A stretch of DNA of 39,033 nucleotides from Actinomycetes bacterium (GCA_021790115.1 JAJYIM010000019.1:1-39033); one strand, 5' to 3'. Counted from the stretch's first letter, positions 28,935-38,009 are shown. Numbers and translations are program-made. The notes: generated by a model not told the origin, from the letters alone.

Positions 28935-29600
28935 TTATGTTTCTGCGCCGCCTTCCGCCGCCGGTGCTTCTTCAGCCTCGGCTCCTTCTTCTGCGGCGGC
29001 TTCTTCTTCAGCTTCCTCCGCGGCTGCCTCTTCCTTAACGATCGTAGGCGGAATGACGCTGGCGACCTGGGAGTCAGGATCATTTAGAATTTCCACCCGG
29101 GGCGGAATTGGAATGTCACCAACCTTGACTGAGTCACCAATCTGCATTTGCTCAACATCATAATGGACGCCTTCCGGGATATCGCCGGGCAGGCAGCGAA
29201 TATGGAGCTCGCGCAGCGAGTGATCAAGGACGCCGCCCTCGCGGACGCCGGCAGCGCTGCCAACCAGCTCCAAGCGGACGGTGGCCTCGACCGGCTGATC
29301 CATCCGTACTTCCATAAAGTCCACATGCAGCAGCCCTCTGCCGACGGGATCGTTCTGATATTCCTTCAGGATTACCGGGTGCTCTTTTTTCTTGCCCTCG
29401 AAAGTAAGTGAAATGATGGCGCTTCCGCCTTCGCGCCCGAGCGCCTTTTTTAATGATTTCGCCTCAACGGCCAGGGGGACGCTGCTGTTGCCGCCGCCGT
29501 AGAGCACCCCGGGGATCCAGCCGCTCTGGCGCAGGCGTCTTGACTCGGAGCTGCCGAAACTCTGGCGCTCCTTGACTTTAAGCTCAACTTTTTTCATTAA
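28935..29600 (-). CDS. rplY: 50S ribosomal protein L25/general stress protein Ctc
   Basis: MKKVELKVKERQSFGSSESRRLRQSGWIPGVLYGGG; acidic Ala/Glu-rich C-terminal tail. ORF open to 29615; internal ATG at 29600 is the likely start. Confidence 0.94.
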   Translation of the reverse strand, partial: LMKKVELKVKERQSFGSSESRRLRQSGWIPGVLYGGGNSSVPLAVEAKSLKKALGREGGSAIISLTFEGKKKEHPVILKEYQNDPVGRGLLHVDFMEVRMDQPVEATVRLELVGSAAGVREGGVLDHSLRELHIRCLPGDIPEGVHYDVEQMQIGDSVKVGDIPIPPRVEILNDPDSQVASVIPPTIVKEEAAAEEAEEEAAAEEGAEAEEAPAAEGGAET

Positions 29601-29619
29601 ACCTCGCTTCCGCAATCAG

Positions 29620-30615
29620 CTAAAACAGCTGGTCATCGCCCTCGAACAGCCGGCTGACAGATTCATCCAGAAACACACTCTGAATTGTGTCCGCCAGCGT
29701 GGATGCCGTTGACAGAACTTTTATTTTGCCGTTCTTTTTGCCGGGATTCAAGGGAAGCGTGTCCGTGACCACCACTTCGGCAACGGGCGCTTCCTGCAGC
29801 CGCTGATAGGCAGAGCCCGACAATACGGGATGCGTGCAGGTGGCGTAAACCTCGCGGGCGCCCTGGTCCGTCAGCACCTTGGCGCCGGCAGCGATCGTGC
29901 CGGCCGTATCAATCATGTCGTCAACCATGACCGCCAGCTTGCCTTTGACATCGCCGATCACCTCCATGATCTCGGCGACGTTATGGCTGGGACGGGTCTT
30001 GGTAAGAATGGCCAAGTCGACGCCGTCGCCGAGCTTCTCCGCAAACTTCTTGGCCCGCTTGACGCCGCCAACGTCCGGCGACACCACCACCAACTGCTCC
30101 TGCGGAATCTGCTTCAGCCGGAAGTGGCCTGCCAGGATGGACAGCGCCGTCATATGATCAACCGGTATGTCAAAAAAGCCCTGAACCTGGCCTTGATGCA
30201 GGTCCATAGTCAAAACACGGTCGGCGCCGGCCACCTGCAGCAGGTCGGCCACCAGCTTGGCGCTGATCGGCTCGCGGCCGGCCGATTTCTTGTCCTGGCG
30301 GCAGTAGCCCATCCAGGGCATGACGGCGGTGATCCTTCTGGCCGAGGCCAGCCTCGCCGCCTGCACCATGATCAGCAGCTCCATCAGGTTATCGTTGACA
30401 GGGCTGCCGGTTGACTGAATCAGAAACACGTCGCTGCCGCGCACATTCTCTTTGTAGCGGACGTAAATCTCGCCGTTGCTAAACGTTTTTGTCTCGATAT
30501 CGCCCAGCTTGATATGAAGATTTTCTGCAATCTTTTCACCGAGGCCGGGCACGCTGCGGCCACAGAAAAGCATCAGCCGCTTGCTCTTTTGTGCCAGAAT
30601 GCTGCTGGGAGTCAT
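29620..30615 (-). CDS. prs: Ribose-phosphate pyrophosphokinase
   Basis: ENVRGSDVFLIQSTGSPVNDNLMELLIMVQAARLASARRITAVMPWMGYCRQDKK, VDDMIDTAGTIAAGAKVL. Confidence 0.97.
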   Translation of the reverse strand: MTPSSILAQKSKRLMLFCGRSVPGLGEKIAENLHIKLGDIETKTFSNGEIYVRYKENVRGSDVFLIQSTGSPVNDNLMELLIMVQAARLASARRITAVMPWMGYCRQDKKSAGREPISAKLVADLLQVAGADRVLTMDLHQGQVQGFFDIPVDHMTALSILAGHFRLKQIPQEQLVVVSPDVGGVKRAKKFAEKLGDGVDLAILTKTRPSHNVAEIMEVIGDVKGKLAVMVDDMIDTAGTIAAGAKVLTDQGAREVYATCTHPVLSGSAYQRLQEAPVAEVVVTDTLPLNPGKKNGKIKVLSTASTLADTIQSVFLDESVSRLFEGDDQLF

Positions 30616-30621
30616 GGTAAA

Positions 30622-30775
30622 GCGGGTGGTGGATTCTGGATTTTGGATTCTGGATTTAACCGAAAACCAAAAAACCTGGAGTCAGAAAAAGCGGATGGTG
30701 GATTCTGGATTCTGGATTCTGGAAAACCTAAAATTCGGTTGCAGGATGGTGGATGATGGATGGTGGATGACATGA
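30622..30775. repeat. Intergenic array of degenerate GGATNNTGGAT repeats
   Basis: Direct reading: ggtggattctggattttggattctggattt...gcggatggtggattctggattctggattctgg...ggatggtggatgatggatggtggatga between prs and glmU. Confidence 0.9.
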
Positions 30776-32191
30776 CTAGTCCTTCTCCTCCCTGGAAGCA
30801 AATTTTTCCCTGGCGTAGCCTTCAATATTTTTCTGCTTGGCGCGGGCAATTCCCAGCGCCTCCGCCGGGACATCGCCGGTTATCACCGAACCGGCGCCGG
30901 TCATGGCCCCGTCTCCCACCGCAACGGGCGCAACAAAAACCGTATCGGCGCCCGTGTGAACACCGCTGCCGACCACGGTGCGGAACTTGCTGAGACCATC
31001 ATAATTGGCAGTAATATTGCCGGCGCCTATATTGGTGCGGCTGCCTATCTCAGCATCGCCAATATAACTTAAGTGAGGAACCTTGGCTGCCTCTCCCACG
31101 ACGCTATTCTTGATCTCAACGAAAGTCCCGACTTTGGCTGCCTGAAGCAGCCTGGCTCCAGGCCTTAAATAGGCAAAGGGGCCCACGCTGCAGCCGCTGG
31201 CGATTTTCGCCCCCAAGACGTATGAGGCGACCAGCGTCACGCCGTCATCAATGACGGAATCCGCGACCCTGGCGGCGGGTCCAATAACGCAGTCCTCACC
31301 AATCTGGGTATTGCCGGCCAGCATCGTCATCGGCTCCAGTAGCGTATCCCGGCCAATTTTAACATCCGCCTCAACGTAGGTGCACGAAGGATCCCTCACC
31401 GTCACCCCCTCGATCATGTGACGGTCCAGAATGCGCCGCTGCATCACCCGCTCCGCTGCGGCCAGGTCTTTGCGCGAATTCACTCCCAGCACTACGGCCG
31501 GGTCATCTATTTCATGCGCCAGGACGGCCTGCCCATCAGAGGCAAGAATCTCTACCACATCGGTGAGATAAAATTCCCCCTGGGAGTTCCCCGTCTCCAA
31601 CTGCTCCAGGGCCGGCCAGAGCGCACCAGCGTTAAAAATATAAACACCGGCGTTTATCTCACAAATATTCTTTTCTGCCAAGTTAGCGTCGCGCTCTTCA
31701 ACAATCCTTGCCACCCGGCCGTCGGCGTCGCGGCAGATGCGGCCGTAGCCTGAGGGATCGCCCGCCTCAACTGTCAGCATTGTGCAGGCGGGCAAAGCCT
31801 GCCGGTGGGCGTTTAACAAGCCTTGCAGCGCTGCCGCAGTGATCAGGGGCGCATCCCCGTTCATCACCAGCAAGTCGCCCGCAAACCATTCCAGGGCCGC
31901 TGCCGTGGCCCTCAACGCGTCGCCGGTGCCCAACTGCTGCGCCTGCAGGACTGCTTCTGTATTTTGAGGCAGCACCTGGTGCACGGCGTCGGCAAGATCG
32001 GGCGCCAACACCACCAGGAACCGCTGCGGCGACACCGCCTGGGCTGCGCCGCTTACCCAGGAAATCATTGGCCGGCCGCAGATGCGGTGAAGCACCTTGG
32101 CGGTCTTTGATTTCATGCGCGTGCCCAAACCCGCCGCCAGAATGACGACGGCCAGAGCCTGCCCGGGCCCTTCGTTTTCAGCAGCTTCCAT
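30776..32191 (-). CDS. glmU: Bifunctional UDP-N-acetylglucosamine pyrophosphorylase / glucosamine-1-phosphate N-acetyltransferase
   Basis: AVVILAAGLGTRMKSKTAKVLHRICGRPMISW; left-handed beta-helix C-terminus with EIKNSVVGEAAKVPHLSYIGDAEIGSRTNIGAGNITANYDG. Confidence 0.97.
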   Translation of the reverse strand: MEAAENEGPGQALAVVILAAGLGTRMKSKTAKVLHRICGRPMISWVSGAAQAVSPQRFLVVLAPDLADAVHQVLPQNTEAVLQAQQLGTGDALRATAAALEWFAGDLLVMNGDAPLITAAALQGLLNAHRQALPACTMLTVEAGDPSGYGRICRDADGRVARIVEERDANLAEKNICEINAGVYIFNAGALWPALEQLETGNSQGEFYLTDVVEILASDGQAVLAHEIDDPAVVLGVNSRKDLAAAERVMQRRILDRHMIEGVTVRDPSCTYVEADVKIGRDTLLEPMTMLAGNTQIGEDCVIGPAARVADSVIDDGVTLVASYVLGAKIASGCSVGPFAYLRPGARLLQAAKVGTFVEIKNSVVGEAAKVPHLSYIGDAEIGSRTNIGAGNITANYDGLSKFRTVVGSGVHTGADTVFVAPVAVGDGAMTGAGSVITGDVPAEALGIARAKQKNIEGYAREKFASREEKD

Positions 32192-32274
32192 AAAAAAGAC
32201 TCTCCAGAGACAGGGATTGTTGACGTCCCTGGAATAAACAGGCGTTTAGAGTTTATCCCAAGCTTTTCCTATTT

Positions 32275-32332
32275 AGAATCTATCTCAAAAGGCATATCCT
32301 GCTGCTACGAACAGCCTCTTAAGATGGATTCT
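32275..32332. repeat. Short inverted-repeat element, same family as 15973-16027
   Basis: AGAATCTATCTCAAAAGGCATATCC...AGCCTCTTAAGATGGATTCT; imperfect terminal inverted repeats. Confidence 0.75.
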
Positions 32333-32426
32333 AAGCGTATTCTACTGCGGCCCTCGCAAAGAATAACCTGCCGGGATAGGCTCTCAGGAAAAAACCTGCC
32401 CCCGCCCGCGGTCAAATCATCCTGGC

Positions 32427-32497
32427 TGGGGCGGGAGGATTCGAACCTCCGAATCACGGGACCAAAACCCGTTGCCTTACCACTTGGCTACGCCCCA
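32427..32497 (-). tRNA. tRNA-Gln (anticodon UUG)
   Basis: Minus strand TGGGGCGTAGCCAAGTGGTAAGGCAACGGGTTTTGGTCCCGTGATTCGGAGGTTCGAATCCTCCCGCCCCA: 7-bp acceptor, D-arm, anticodon loop TTTTGGT, TTCGAAT T-loop. Confidence 0.95.
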
Positions 32498-32530
32498 ATG
32501 GCAGCCAGCGAAGGCCGGAAAAGTATAGCA

Positions 32531-32599
32531 TAAAAGCGGATGGTGGATGATGGATTTTGGATGCTGGGAAAACCAAAAACCGGGATTTGAATGATGGAT
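32531..32599. repeat. GGATNNTGGAT-type intergenic repeat
   Basis: taaaagcggatggtggatgatggattttggatgctgggaaaaccaaaaaccgggatttgaatgatgg. Confidence 0.85.
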
Positions 32600-32600
32600 T

Positions 32601-32781
32601 AGAATCTATCTCAAAAGGCAGTTCGCAGCGAGGCCGAGCGAAAAGGCGATGGGCAAGGACGCAGGAGTAAAAAGCCCGCAGTCGTACCCGCTGCGGTACG
32701 TCGAGGGCTTTTTGCTCCGAGGACGCCGCCCATCGCCTTCGCAGCCGGCCGCAGCAGAATATGCCTTCTGAGATAGATTCT
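32601..32781. repeat. 181-bp MITE/REP-like inverted-repeat element
   Basis: 20-nt terminal inverted repeats AGAATCTATCTCAAAAGGCA / TGCCTTCTGAGATAGATTCT (19/20) around nested hairpin arms AAGGCGATGGGC/GCCCATCGCCTT and GAGTAAAAAGCCC/GGGCTTTTTGCTC; no ORF resembling a transposase. Confidence 0.88.
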
Positions 32782-32879
32782 TAGAGAAAAAGGGAGGAAC
32801 CAGACCAAATGGGACGGTGACAACGGTAGCAATGGTTTAAGAGAGATTATCAACCATCCACCATCAAGCATCCGCTTTA

Positions 32880-33302
32880 TTACGCTGCCCTGCCTTTGCG
32901 GGCGTGGTTGGCGGCGTTTATTTCCGGGGGCAACATGCGGCGGAGAAACTTACCCGATTCCCCGGGCAGCGATCCGGTCAGCGCGGCCAGGACCGAGACC
33001 GCAGCCCGCTGAGCGCTGCGGGATGAACGGTACCGCCCCGCCTGCTGCACCCTCAAGACGAAGTGCAGCGTGCCGGCCTTGGGGCCATAAAGCCTGCTCG
33101 CCGCCGTCTTGAACTCCAAAGGGGCGAAGCTCCAGAGCTGGGAAGCATCCTGGGGCAAGCTCCTGCGCACCGTTTCAGACGCCGTCGCAGGCAGCCATGA
33201 CTTGATGGTTGCAAACACGGAGCATACAGCCCTGCTGGCCTCCCTCTCGGAGCTGTACTCGCCTTTCTGCTTGACCAGCCTGAGAAAACCCAACTCATTC
33301 AT
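32880..33302 (-). CDS. DUF2267-like protein (two repeats)
   Basis: MNELGFLRLVKQKGEYSSEREASRAVCSVFATIKSWLPATASETVRRSLPQDASQLW and a second similar repeat; ORF open to 33377 but ATG at 33302 avoids ispE overlap. Confidence 0.6.
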   Translation of the reverse strand: MNELGFLRLVKQKGEYSSEREASRAVCSVFATIKSWLPATASETVRRSLPQDASQLWSFAPLEFKTAASRLYGPKAGTLHFVLRVQQAGRYRSSRSAQRAAVSVLAALTGSLPGESGKFLRRMLPPEINAANHARKGRAA

Positions 33303-33348
33303 CACGCTCACGCTTTCGATACGCCCACCTTTTGTTTTAGCCGATTCC

Positions 33349-34401
33349 CTACCGGCAAAACTTGTAGATGAAAGCATACCCTTTTGAAAGAATTTTAAAA
33401 TCGGGGAAAACGCCGAGATCGCCGGGAGAACTCCCTGAAGATGGAAAATTCCGGGTGTCTGCGCAGGCTAAAAGCATGTGCCTGCCGTTCTGTTTGTGTT
33501 TGCACAGGCTGAATGCCTGTGCCGCCTGTGTCAACGGCCTGGCAACCCAAACGCGGTCAAAGGAGCGGCGCAACCGCTCCGCTGCCGCGCGGGCCTGGCC
33601 TTCATTCGGAAACAGGCCAAAAACCGACGGCCCGCTGCCGCTCATCAGAACTGCCGGGGAGCCTGCTTCCTTGAGCAATTGCTTATTTTTGACAATGTCA
33701 TCGCAAATCGAGGTTGCCGCAGGCTCCAGGTCGTTTTGCAAAACCCGGCAGAGGGACTCAAAGCTTTCCAGGGCAGCGACCGCGTCGTTTAGCTCCTGGC
33801 TGCGCCTGATAAAGTCTTCTTTATTGCCGCCGCCCATGGCGTCGAACTGGTGGTAAACACGCGCCGTAGATAACCCAAGGCCGGGCGAGAGCAAAACGAT
33901 CCAGTGCTCCGGCATCCTGCCCGCGGCCTTCAGGATCTCACCCGCTCCCTCTGCCAACTGGGCCCCCTGCCTTAAAAAAAAGGGCACGTCGGCTCCTACG
34001 GAGAAAGCCAGCGCCGCCAGGTCCGCCTCACTGACATTCAGGCTGAATGTTGATATAAACAGCTTCAGCGCCGCGGCGGCGTCAGAGCTGCCGCCCCCCA
34101 GGCCGGCGGCCACGGGTATCTCCTTGCTGAGCCCAATCTCCACGTCCAGCCCGGCGCCCGTGATTTTTTCCAGGGCCAGCGCTGCTTTGACCACCGTGTT
34201 TTCCGCGGCGGGGATGCCGGCCCCGGCAAGCTTGACGCCGCCGCGGCCGGGACGCACGCTAATCGTGTCAAAGACAGAAACCGGCTCCATCAGGGAGCAA
34301 ACCGGATGATAGCCGTCGGCGCGGCGGGGGCCAACAGTCAGATTTAAGTTTATCTTGGCCGGCGCTAGCATCCGGGCCGGATTTTCATGCCGGCCGCTCA
34401 T
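33349..34401 (-). CDS. ispE: 4-diphosphocytidyl-2-C-methyl-D-erythritol kinase
   Basis: LAPAKINLNLTVGPRRADGYHPVCSLMEPVS, KEIPVAAGLGGGSSDAAAAL, AVLMSGSGPSVFGLF; unusual ~60-aa C-terminal tail. Confidence 0.94.
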   Translation of the reverse strand: MSGRHENPARMLAPAKINLNLTVGPRRADGYHPVCSLMEPVSVFDTISVRPGRGGVKLAGAGIPAAENTVVKAALALEKITGAGLDVEIGLSKEIPVAAGLGGGSSDAAAALKLFISTFSLNVSEADLAALAFSVGADVPFFLRQGAQLAEGAGEILKAAGRMPEHWIVLLSPGLGLSTARVYHQFDAMGGGNKEDFIRRSQELNDAVAALESFESLCRVLQNDLEPAATSICDDIVKNKQLLKEAGSPAVLMSGSGPSVFGLFPNEGQARAAAERLRRSFDRVWVARPLTQAAQAFSLCKHKQNGRHMLLACADTRNFPSSGSSPGDLGVFPDFKILSKGYAFIYKFCR

Positions 34402-34422
34402 GATCTTTTCACTTGAGCCGTG

Positions 34423-35325
34423 TCAGGCTCCGCCAGTGGAGTCCCCATGGTCAACGAGCCCTTCCGTAATCAACCGGGCCAGCCGCTCGTGCTGGCAGGG
34501 TGAAAGCTGCCCCGCCCTCGCGTTTGGCTCAAGCCCCATGTGCCCGAGCAGCAGCTCCACAAGACGCTTTCTTTCTTCCGGCTGCATATTCCCCAGAGTT
34601 CGCGGCAGGCGGTCTGCATCCACGGAAGCAAGGCTGTTGGCCAGGGTTTTCCGCCGGTGGCTGAAGCAGCCGTATACTACCTTCCTGACCGCGGAAAAAT
34701 GGGAGCCGGTGTAGCCCGCGCCGGGACGGCGGCGGAAAACAACCAGGCTGGATCTCACCCGTGGCCGGGGATAAAAAACTGTTTCCGGCACCGGCCGGAC
34801 GGCAATTTTCTCCGCCAGTAACTGCACCATCACGGAGACGCCGCCGTAGGCGGCCGTGCCGGGGCGGGCAAACAGGCGTCCGCCAATCTCCTTCTGCACC
34901 ATCAGGCACCATAATTTCATTCCGGGAAGCTCCTCCAGGCTTTTCATCACCAGCGGCGCCGCCACATTATAAGGGAGGTTGGCTACGAATTTGGAGGGGG
35001 GCGGAGCAAGGCTGCCGAAAGAAAGCTTAAGGGCATCAGCTTCGTCAAGCCGGAAATTGGCGCGGCCGCCAAACTCCTGCCTAAGCATCGCCGCCAGCCT
35101 GGAGTCAACTTCAACGGCATGAACAAAGCCGCAGCGCTTCAGAAGCCTTTCGGTGAGAACCCCGGCGCCCGGCCCAACCTCCAGGACTACGTCAGCCGCA
35201 GACAGGGCCGCCAGCCGCTCGATCACATCGAGGATATTTGCGTCAATCAGAAAGTTCTGGCCCAGGTGCCGGGCCGGCGTGACGCCGCTTAACCGCAGCC
35301 GCTTTAAGGGAGACAGGCCCTGCAT
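34423..35325 (-). CDS. rsmA: 16S rRNA (adenine1518-N6/adenine1519-N6)-dimethyltransferase
   Basis: LGQNFLIDANILDVIERLAALSAADVVLEVGPGAGVLTERLL, VANLPYNVAAPLVMK, FYPRPRVRSSLVVF. Confidence 0.96.
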   Translation of the reverse strand: MQGLSPLKRLRLSGVTPARHLGQNFLIDANILDVIERLAALSAADVVLEVGPGAGVLTERLLKRCGFVHAVEVDSRLAAMLRQEFGGRANFRLDEADALKLSFGSLAPPPSKFVANLPYNVAAPLVMKSLEELPGMKLWCLMVQKEIGGRLFARPGTAAYGGVSVMVQLLAEKIAVRPVPETVFYPRPRVRSSLVVFRRRPGAGYTGSHFSAVRKVVYGCFSHRRKTLANSLASVDADRLPRTLGNMQPEERKRLVELLLGHMGLEPNARAGQLSPCQHERLARLITEGLVDHGDSTGGA

Positions 35326-35469
35326 CCAAATGCGGAATGCGGATTTTGGATTTTGAAATCAGAAAGCAAAAGAGCGGCCGGTTTTTTAAACAGGTTTGCG
35401 TTTTTCATTCCATGCCGCGACCAAAATTTGTTTAATCCGGCATCCGGAATCCAATATCCGGAATCCAAT

Positions 35470-36183
35470 TTATTGTATTTCCAGATGCCGCACCGCTATC
35501 AGCCTGATCGTCTCGGCGCAATCGGCGGCGCGGTCGGCGACCTCCTCCAGCCGCTCGATGATCGCTTTCAGTTGATGAAACGTTTTAAAGTCGGTATCCA
35601 TCTCGTACAGGATGCTGTAGATCTTGACATAGATATCATCCACCTCGCCCTCGATGCCGTCGACCTCTTCCGCCAGCGCCTCGGCCTCCCTCATGTTAGG
35701 ACGCATTGTCAGGATGGCGTCGCGCAGCTTGCGCACCGCCTTCAGGTCGGTGGCGGCCATTTCCTCCAGCAGATGGTTAACCTCGGCAGGAAGGTCAAAA
35801 CGGCGCATGACGATGCGGTCGGCGGCGCCGGTGGCGTAATTGGCGACCCGGTCCAGCCCGACGACCAGCCGGAAAAGGTCGGCGCGGCTGATAGGGAAGA
35901 AGCCGGCCGAGGCGAGACTGGCCAGAATAGAGCGTTTCATAATGTCGGCCCTGCTTTCCAGCTGGTCCAGCTCGGCGGCGGCCTCACCCATTGCCTGGGC
36001 GGCGTCGGCGCAGTAGAACTTGACCACGTCCAGGAGGCGCTCGGTGATCGTCACCACCAGGTCAACCATCTTCAGAACCTGGTCAAGCGTGCGCTGCTCG
36101 CTGGCCATGCCGAGATCCCTGACTGTGCCCTCAACAGAAGCGCCGCTGAGCGCCATTTTTAACTTCTTTAGGAAAGCAGCCAT
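35470..36183 (-). CDS. DUF47 / PhoU-like phosphate transport regulator
   Basis: 237 aa, helical; LLDVVKFYCADAAQAMGEAAAELDQLESRADIMKR...YEMDTDFKTFHQLKAIIERLEEVADRAADCAETIRLIAVRHLE; next to pit. Confidence 0.88.
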   Translation of the reverse strand: MAAFLKKLKMALSGASVEGTVRDLGMASEQRTLDQVLKMVDLVVTITERLLDVVKFYCADAAQAMGEAAAELDQLESRADIMKRSILASLASAGFFPISRADLFRLVVGLDRVANYATGAADRIVMRRFDLPAEVNHLLEEMAATDLKAVRKLRDAILTMRPNMREAEALAEEVDGIEGEVDDIYVKIYSILYEMDTDFKTFHQLKAIIERLEEVADRAADCAETIRLIAVRHLEIQ

Positions 36184-36184
36184 G

Positions 36185-37201
36185 TCACTTACCCGGAATC
36201 ATTGACAACAAATAATAGGCCAGTGCAGCAACTCCCGCGCAAAACGGAAAAGTGACCAGCCACGCCAAAATTATATCACGGAACGTGCGCCATCCTACAG
36301 AGCCGAGCCCCGTGGCCAGGCCGGTTCCGGTAACCGCCGAGGTTACCACATGCGTGGTGGAAACGGGCAGCCCCAGCCTGGAACCAAGAAAGATAACAGC
36401 CGCGGCGCCGGTTTCTGCAGAAAATCCATGCACCGGGTGCAGCGTCGTGATCCGTTCACCCAGGGTTCTAACCAGGCGGTAGGAAAGAACGCTCAGGTAA
36501 GTGCCAACCGCCATTGCGCAGGCAAAGGTAATGATCACCCAGACCGGCACGCGGATCTCGCTATATCCGTAATGCGCCGCCAGGAACAGGGCGACGATAC
36601 CCATGGTTTTAGTGGCGTCGTTCGACCCGTGCGAAAAAGAGACAAAGCTGGAAGAGAAAACCTGCATTTTCCTGTAAACGGAGTCTGACCGCTCCAGATC
36701 AATTTTTATCATTCTCAGCAGCCGGCGGGAGGCCATCATCAGCAGGAAGCCGACTACCATGCCAATTAGCGGTGAGAAGATCAAAGCCGCCACTACCTGC
36801 GTCAGCTTAAACCATTTCACGCCGCCGACGCCTAGGGCCATGACGCCGGAACCAAGCAGTCCCCCCACCAGCGCATGCGATGAGCTGACGGGCAGCCCCC
36901 AAAACCAGGTGAGAATGTCCCATAAAAGAGCGCCGATCATGGCGGCAGTGACCAAACGCGCCATCAGACTGGCGTCGGTCTGGCTGAAGTTAATCACGCC
37001 GCCGATTGTCTTGGCCACCTGGATGCCGAGAAATGGCCCGATGAAGTTAAACGCGGCCGAGATCAAGATGGCGGTGTGCGGCTTGAGCGCCTTCGTGTAA
37101 ATGACGGTTGAGACAGCGTTACATCCATCATGGAATCCGTTCATGAGGTCGAAGGCAATCGCGGCGGCTACAACCAGGGAAAGGAGGTAAGTGCTGTTCA
37201 C
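36185..37201 (-). CDS. pit: Inorganic phosphate transporter (PiT family)
   Basis: AIAFDLMNGFHDGCNAVSTVIYT, PVSSSHALVGGLLGSG, SFSHGSNDATKTMGIVAL, GLPVSTTHVVTSAVTGTGLA. Confidence 0.95.
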   Translation of the reverse strand: MNSTYLLSLVVAAAIAFDLMNGFHDGCNAVSTVIYTKALKPHTAILISAAFNFIGPFLGIQVAKTIGGVINFSQTDASLMARLVTAAMIGALLWDILTWFWGLPVSSSHALVGGLLGSGVMALGVGGVKWFKLTQVVAALIFSPLIGMVVGFLLMMASRRLLRMIKIDLERSDSVYRKMQVFSSSFVSFSHGSNDATKTMGIVALFLAAHYGYSEIRVPVWVIITFACAMAVGTYLSVLSYRLVRTLGERITTLHPVHGFSAETGAAAVIFLGSRLGLPVSTTHVVTSAVTGTGLATGLGSVGWRTFRDIILAWLVTFPFCAGVAALAYYLLSMIPGK

Positions 37202-37244
37202 GGCCTTTTTTTATCACGCGCCGGGCAGGGCTGCAACCCGGGCA

Positions 37245-37281
37245 GCCGCAGCAGAATGCGCCTACCGGGACAAGCTCTTAG
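37245..37281. repeat. Isolated right-arm copy of the element at 1-128
   Basis: GCCGCAGCAGAATGCGCCTACCGGGACAAGCTCTTAG, 35/37 match to 92-128. Confidence 0.75.
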
Positions 37282-37318
37282 AATCCACCAGGGCGGGCTC
37301 CTGGATAACCAGGACCGT

Positions 37319-37951
37319 TCAGGATTCCTGCCGGCCCCGGCGCAGGTTCCGGAGGTGGCGCCTGACATACCAGATCAGGCCGGCCGCGATGAAGGCGACA
37401 ATGAAAATATCAGCTTTGTGGAAATAGCCGCCCACCGTGTCCCAGTTCTGGCCGAGCTTGAAACCAATATAAGCCAGCAGCAAAGACCAGGGAAGCGCCC
37501 CCAGCAGCGTGTAGGCGCTGAAAGTGGAGAGCCGCATGCGGCTGATCCCCGCCGGAAAGGAGATGAACGTCCTCACAACCGGCAGCAGCCTGGTGAAAAA
37601 GACGGTGCTCTTGCCGTAACGGGAAAACCAGTGGTCGGCGACGTCCAGGTCATGCTGTGAAAGCAGCAGGTAGCGGCCGTATCTTTCCACCAGCGGCCGG
37701 CCGCCGCGGGCGCCGACCCAGTAGGCAAGCAGCGAGCCGGCCAGGTTGCCGAGGGCGCCTGCTACCGCCGCCAGCGCCAGCTCCAGCTCGCCCTTGGAAG
37801 CCAGATAGCCGGCAAACGGCATGATAACCTCGGACGGCAGCGGCACGCAGGCAGATTCAATCGCCATTGCCAGAAATACGCCAAAGTAGCTAAGCGTAGA
37901 GATAACATGGATAACAAAATTCGCGGTTGATTCAATGATAAGCAGGAACAT
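37319..37951 (-). CDS. DedA-family membrane protein
   Basis: YFGVFLAMAIESACVPLPSEVIMPFAGYLASKG, GNLAGSLLAYWVGARGG, TRLLPVVRTFISFPAGISRM; ORF open to 38011 but ATG at 37951 is the better start. Confidence 0.92.
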   Translation of the reverse strand: MFLLIIESTANFVIHVISTLSYFGVFLAMAIESACVPLPSEVIMPFAGYLASKGELELALAAVAGALGNLAGSLLAYWVGARGGRPLVERYGRYLLLSQHDLDVADHWFSRYGKSTVFFTRLLPVVRTFISFPAGISRMRLSTFSAYTLLGALPWSLLLAYIGFKLGQNWDTVGGYFHKADIFIVAFIAAGLIWYVRRHLRNLRRGRQES

Positions 37952-38009
37952 CAGCTTAAGCTTACAGGCTTGAAAGGGGGAAGTAAAACCGCGACCGCCT
38001 GACGTTCCC

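Noticed and set aside
30622-30775. CRISPR array
   Set aside because: Units are short, degenerate and lack regular repeat/spacer spacing; no cas genes in the window.
32601-32781. Insertion sequence carrying a transposase
   Set aside because: Element is only about 181 bp and contains no plausible transposase ORF; called as a non-autonomous repeat instead.
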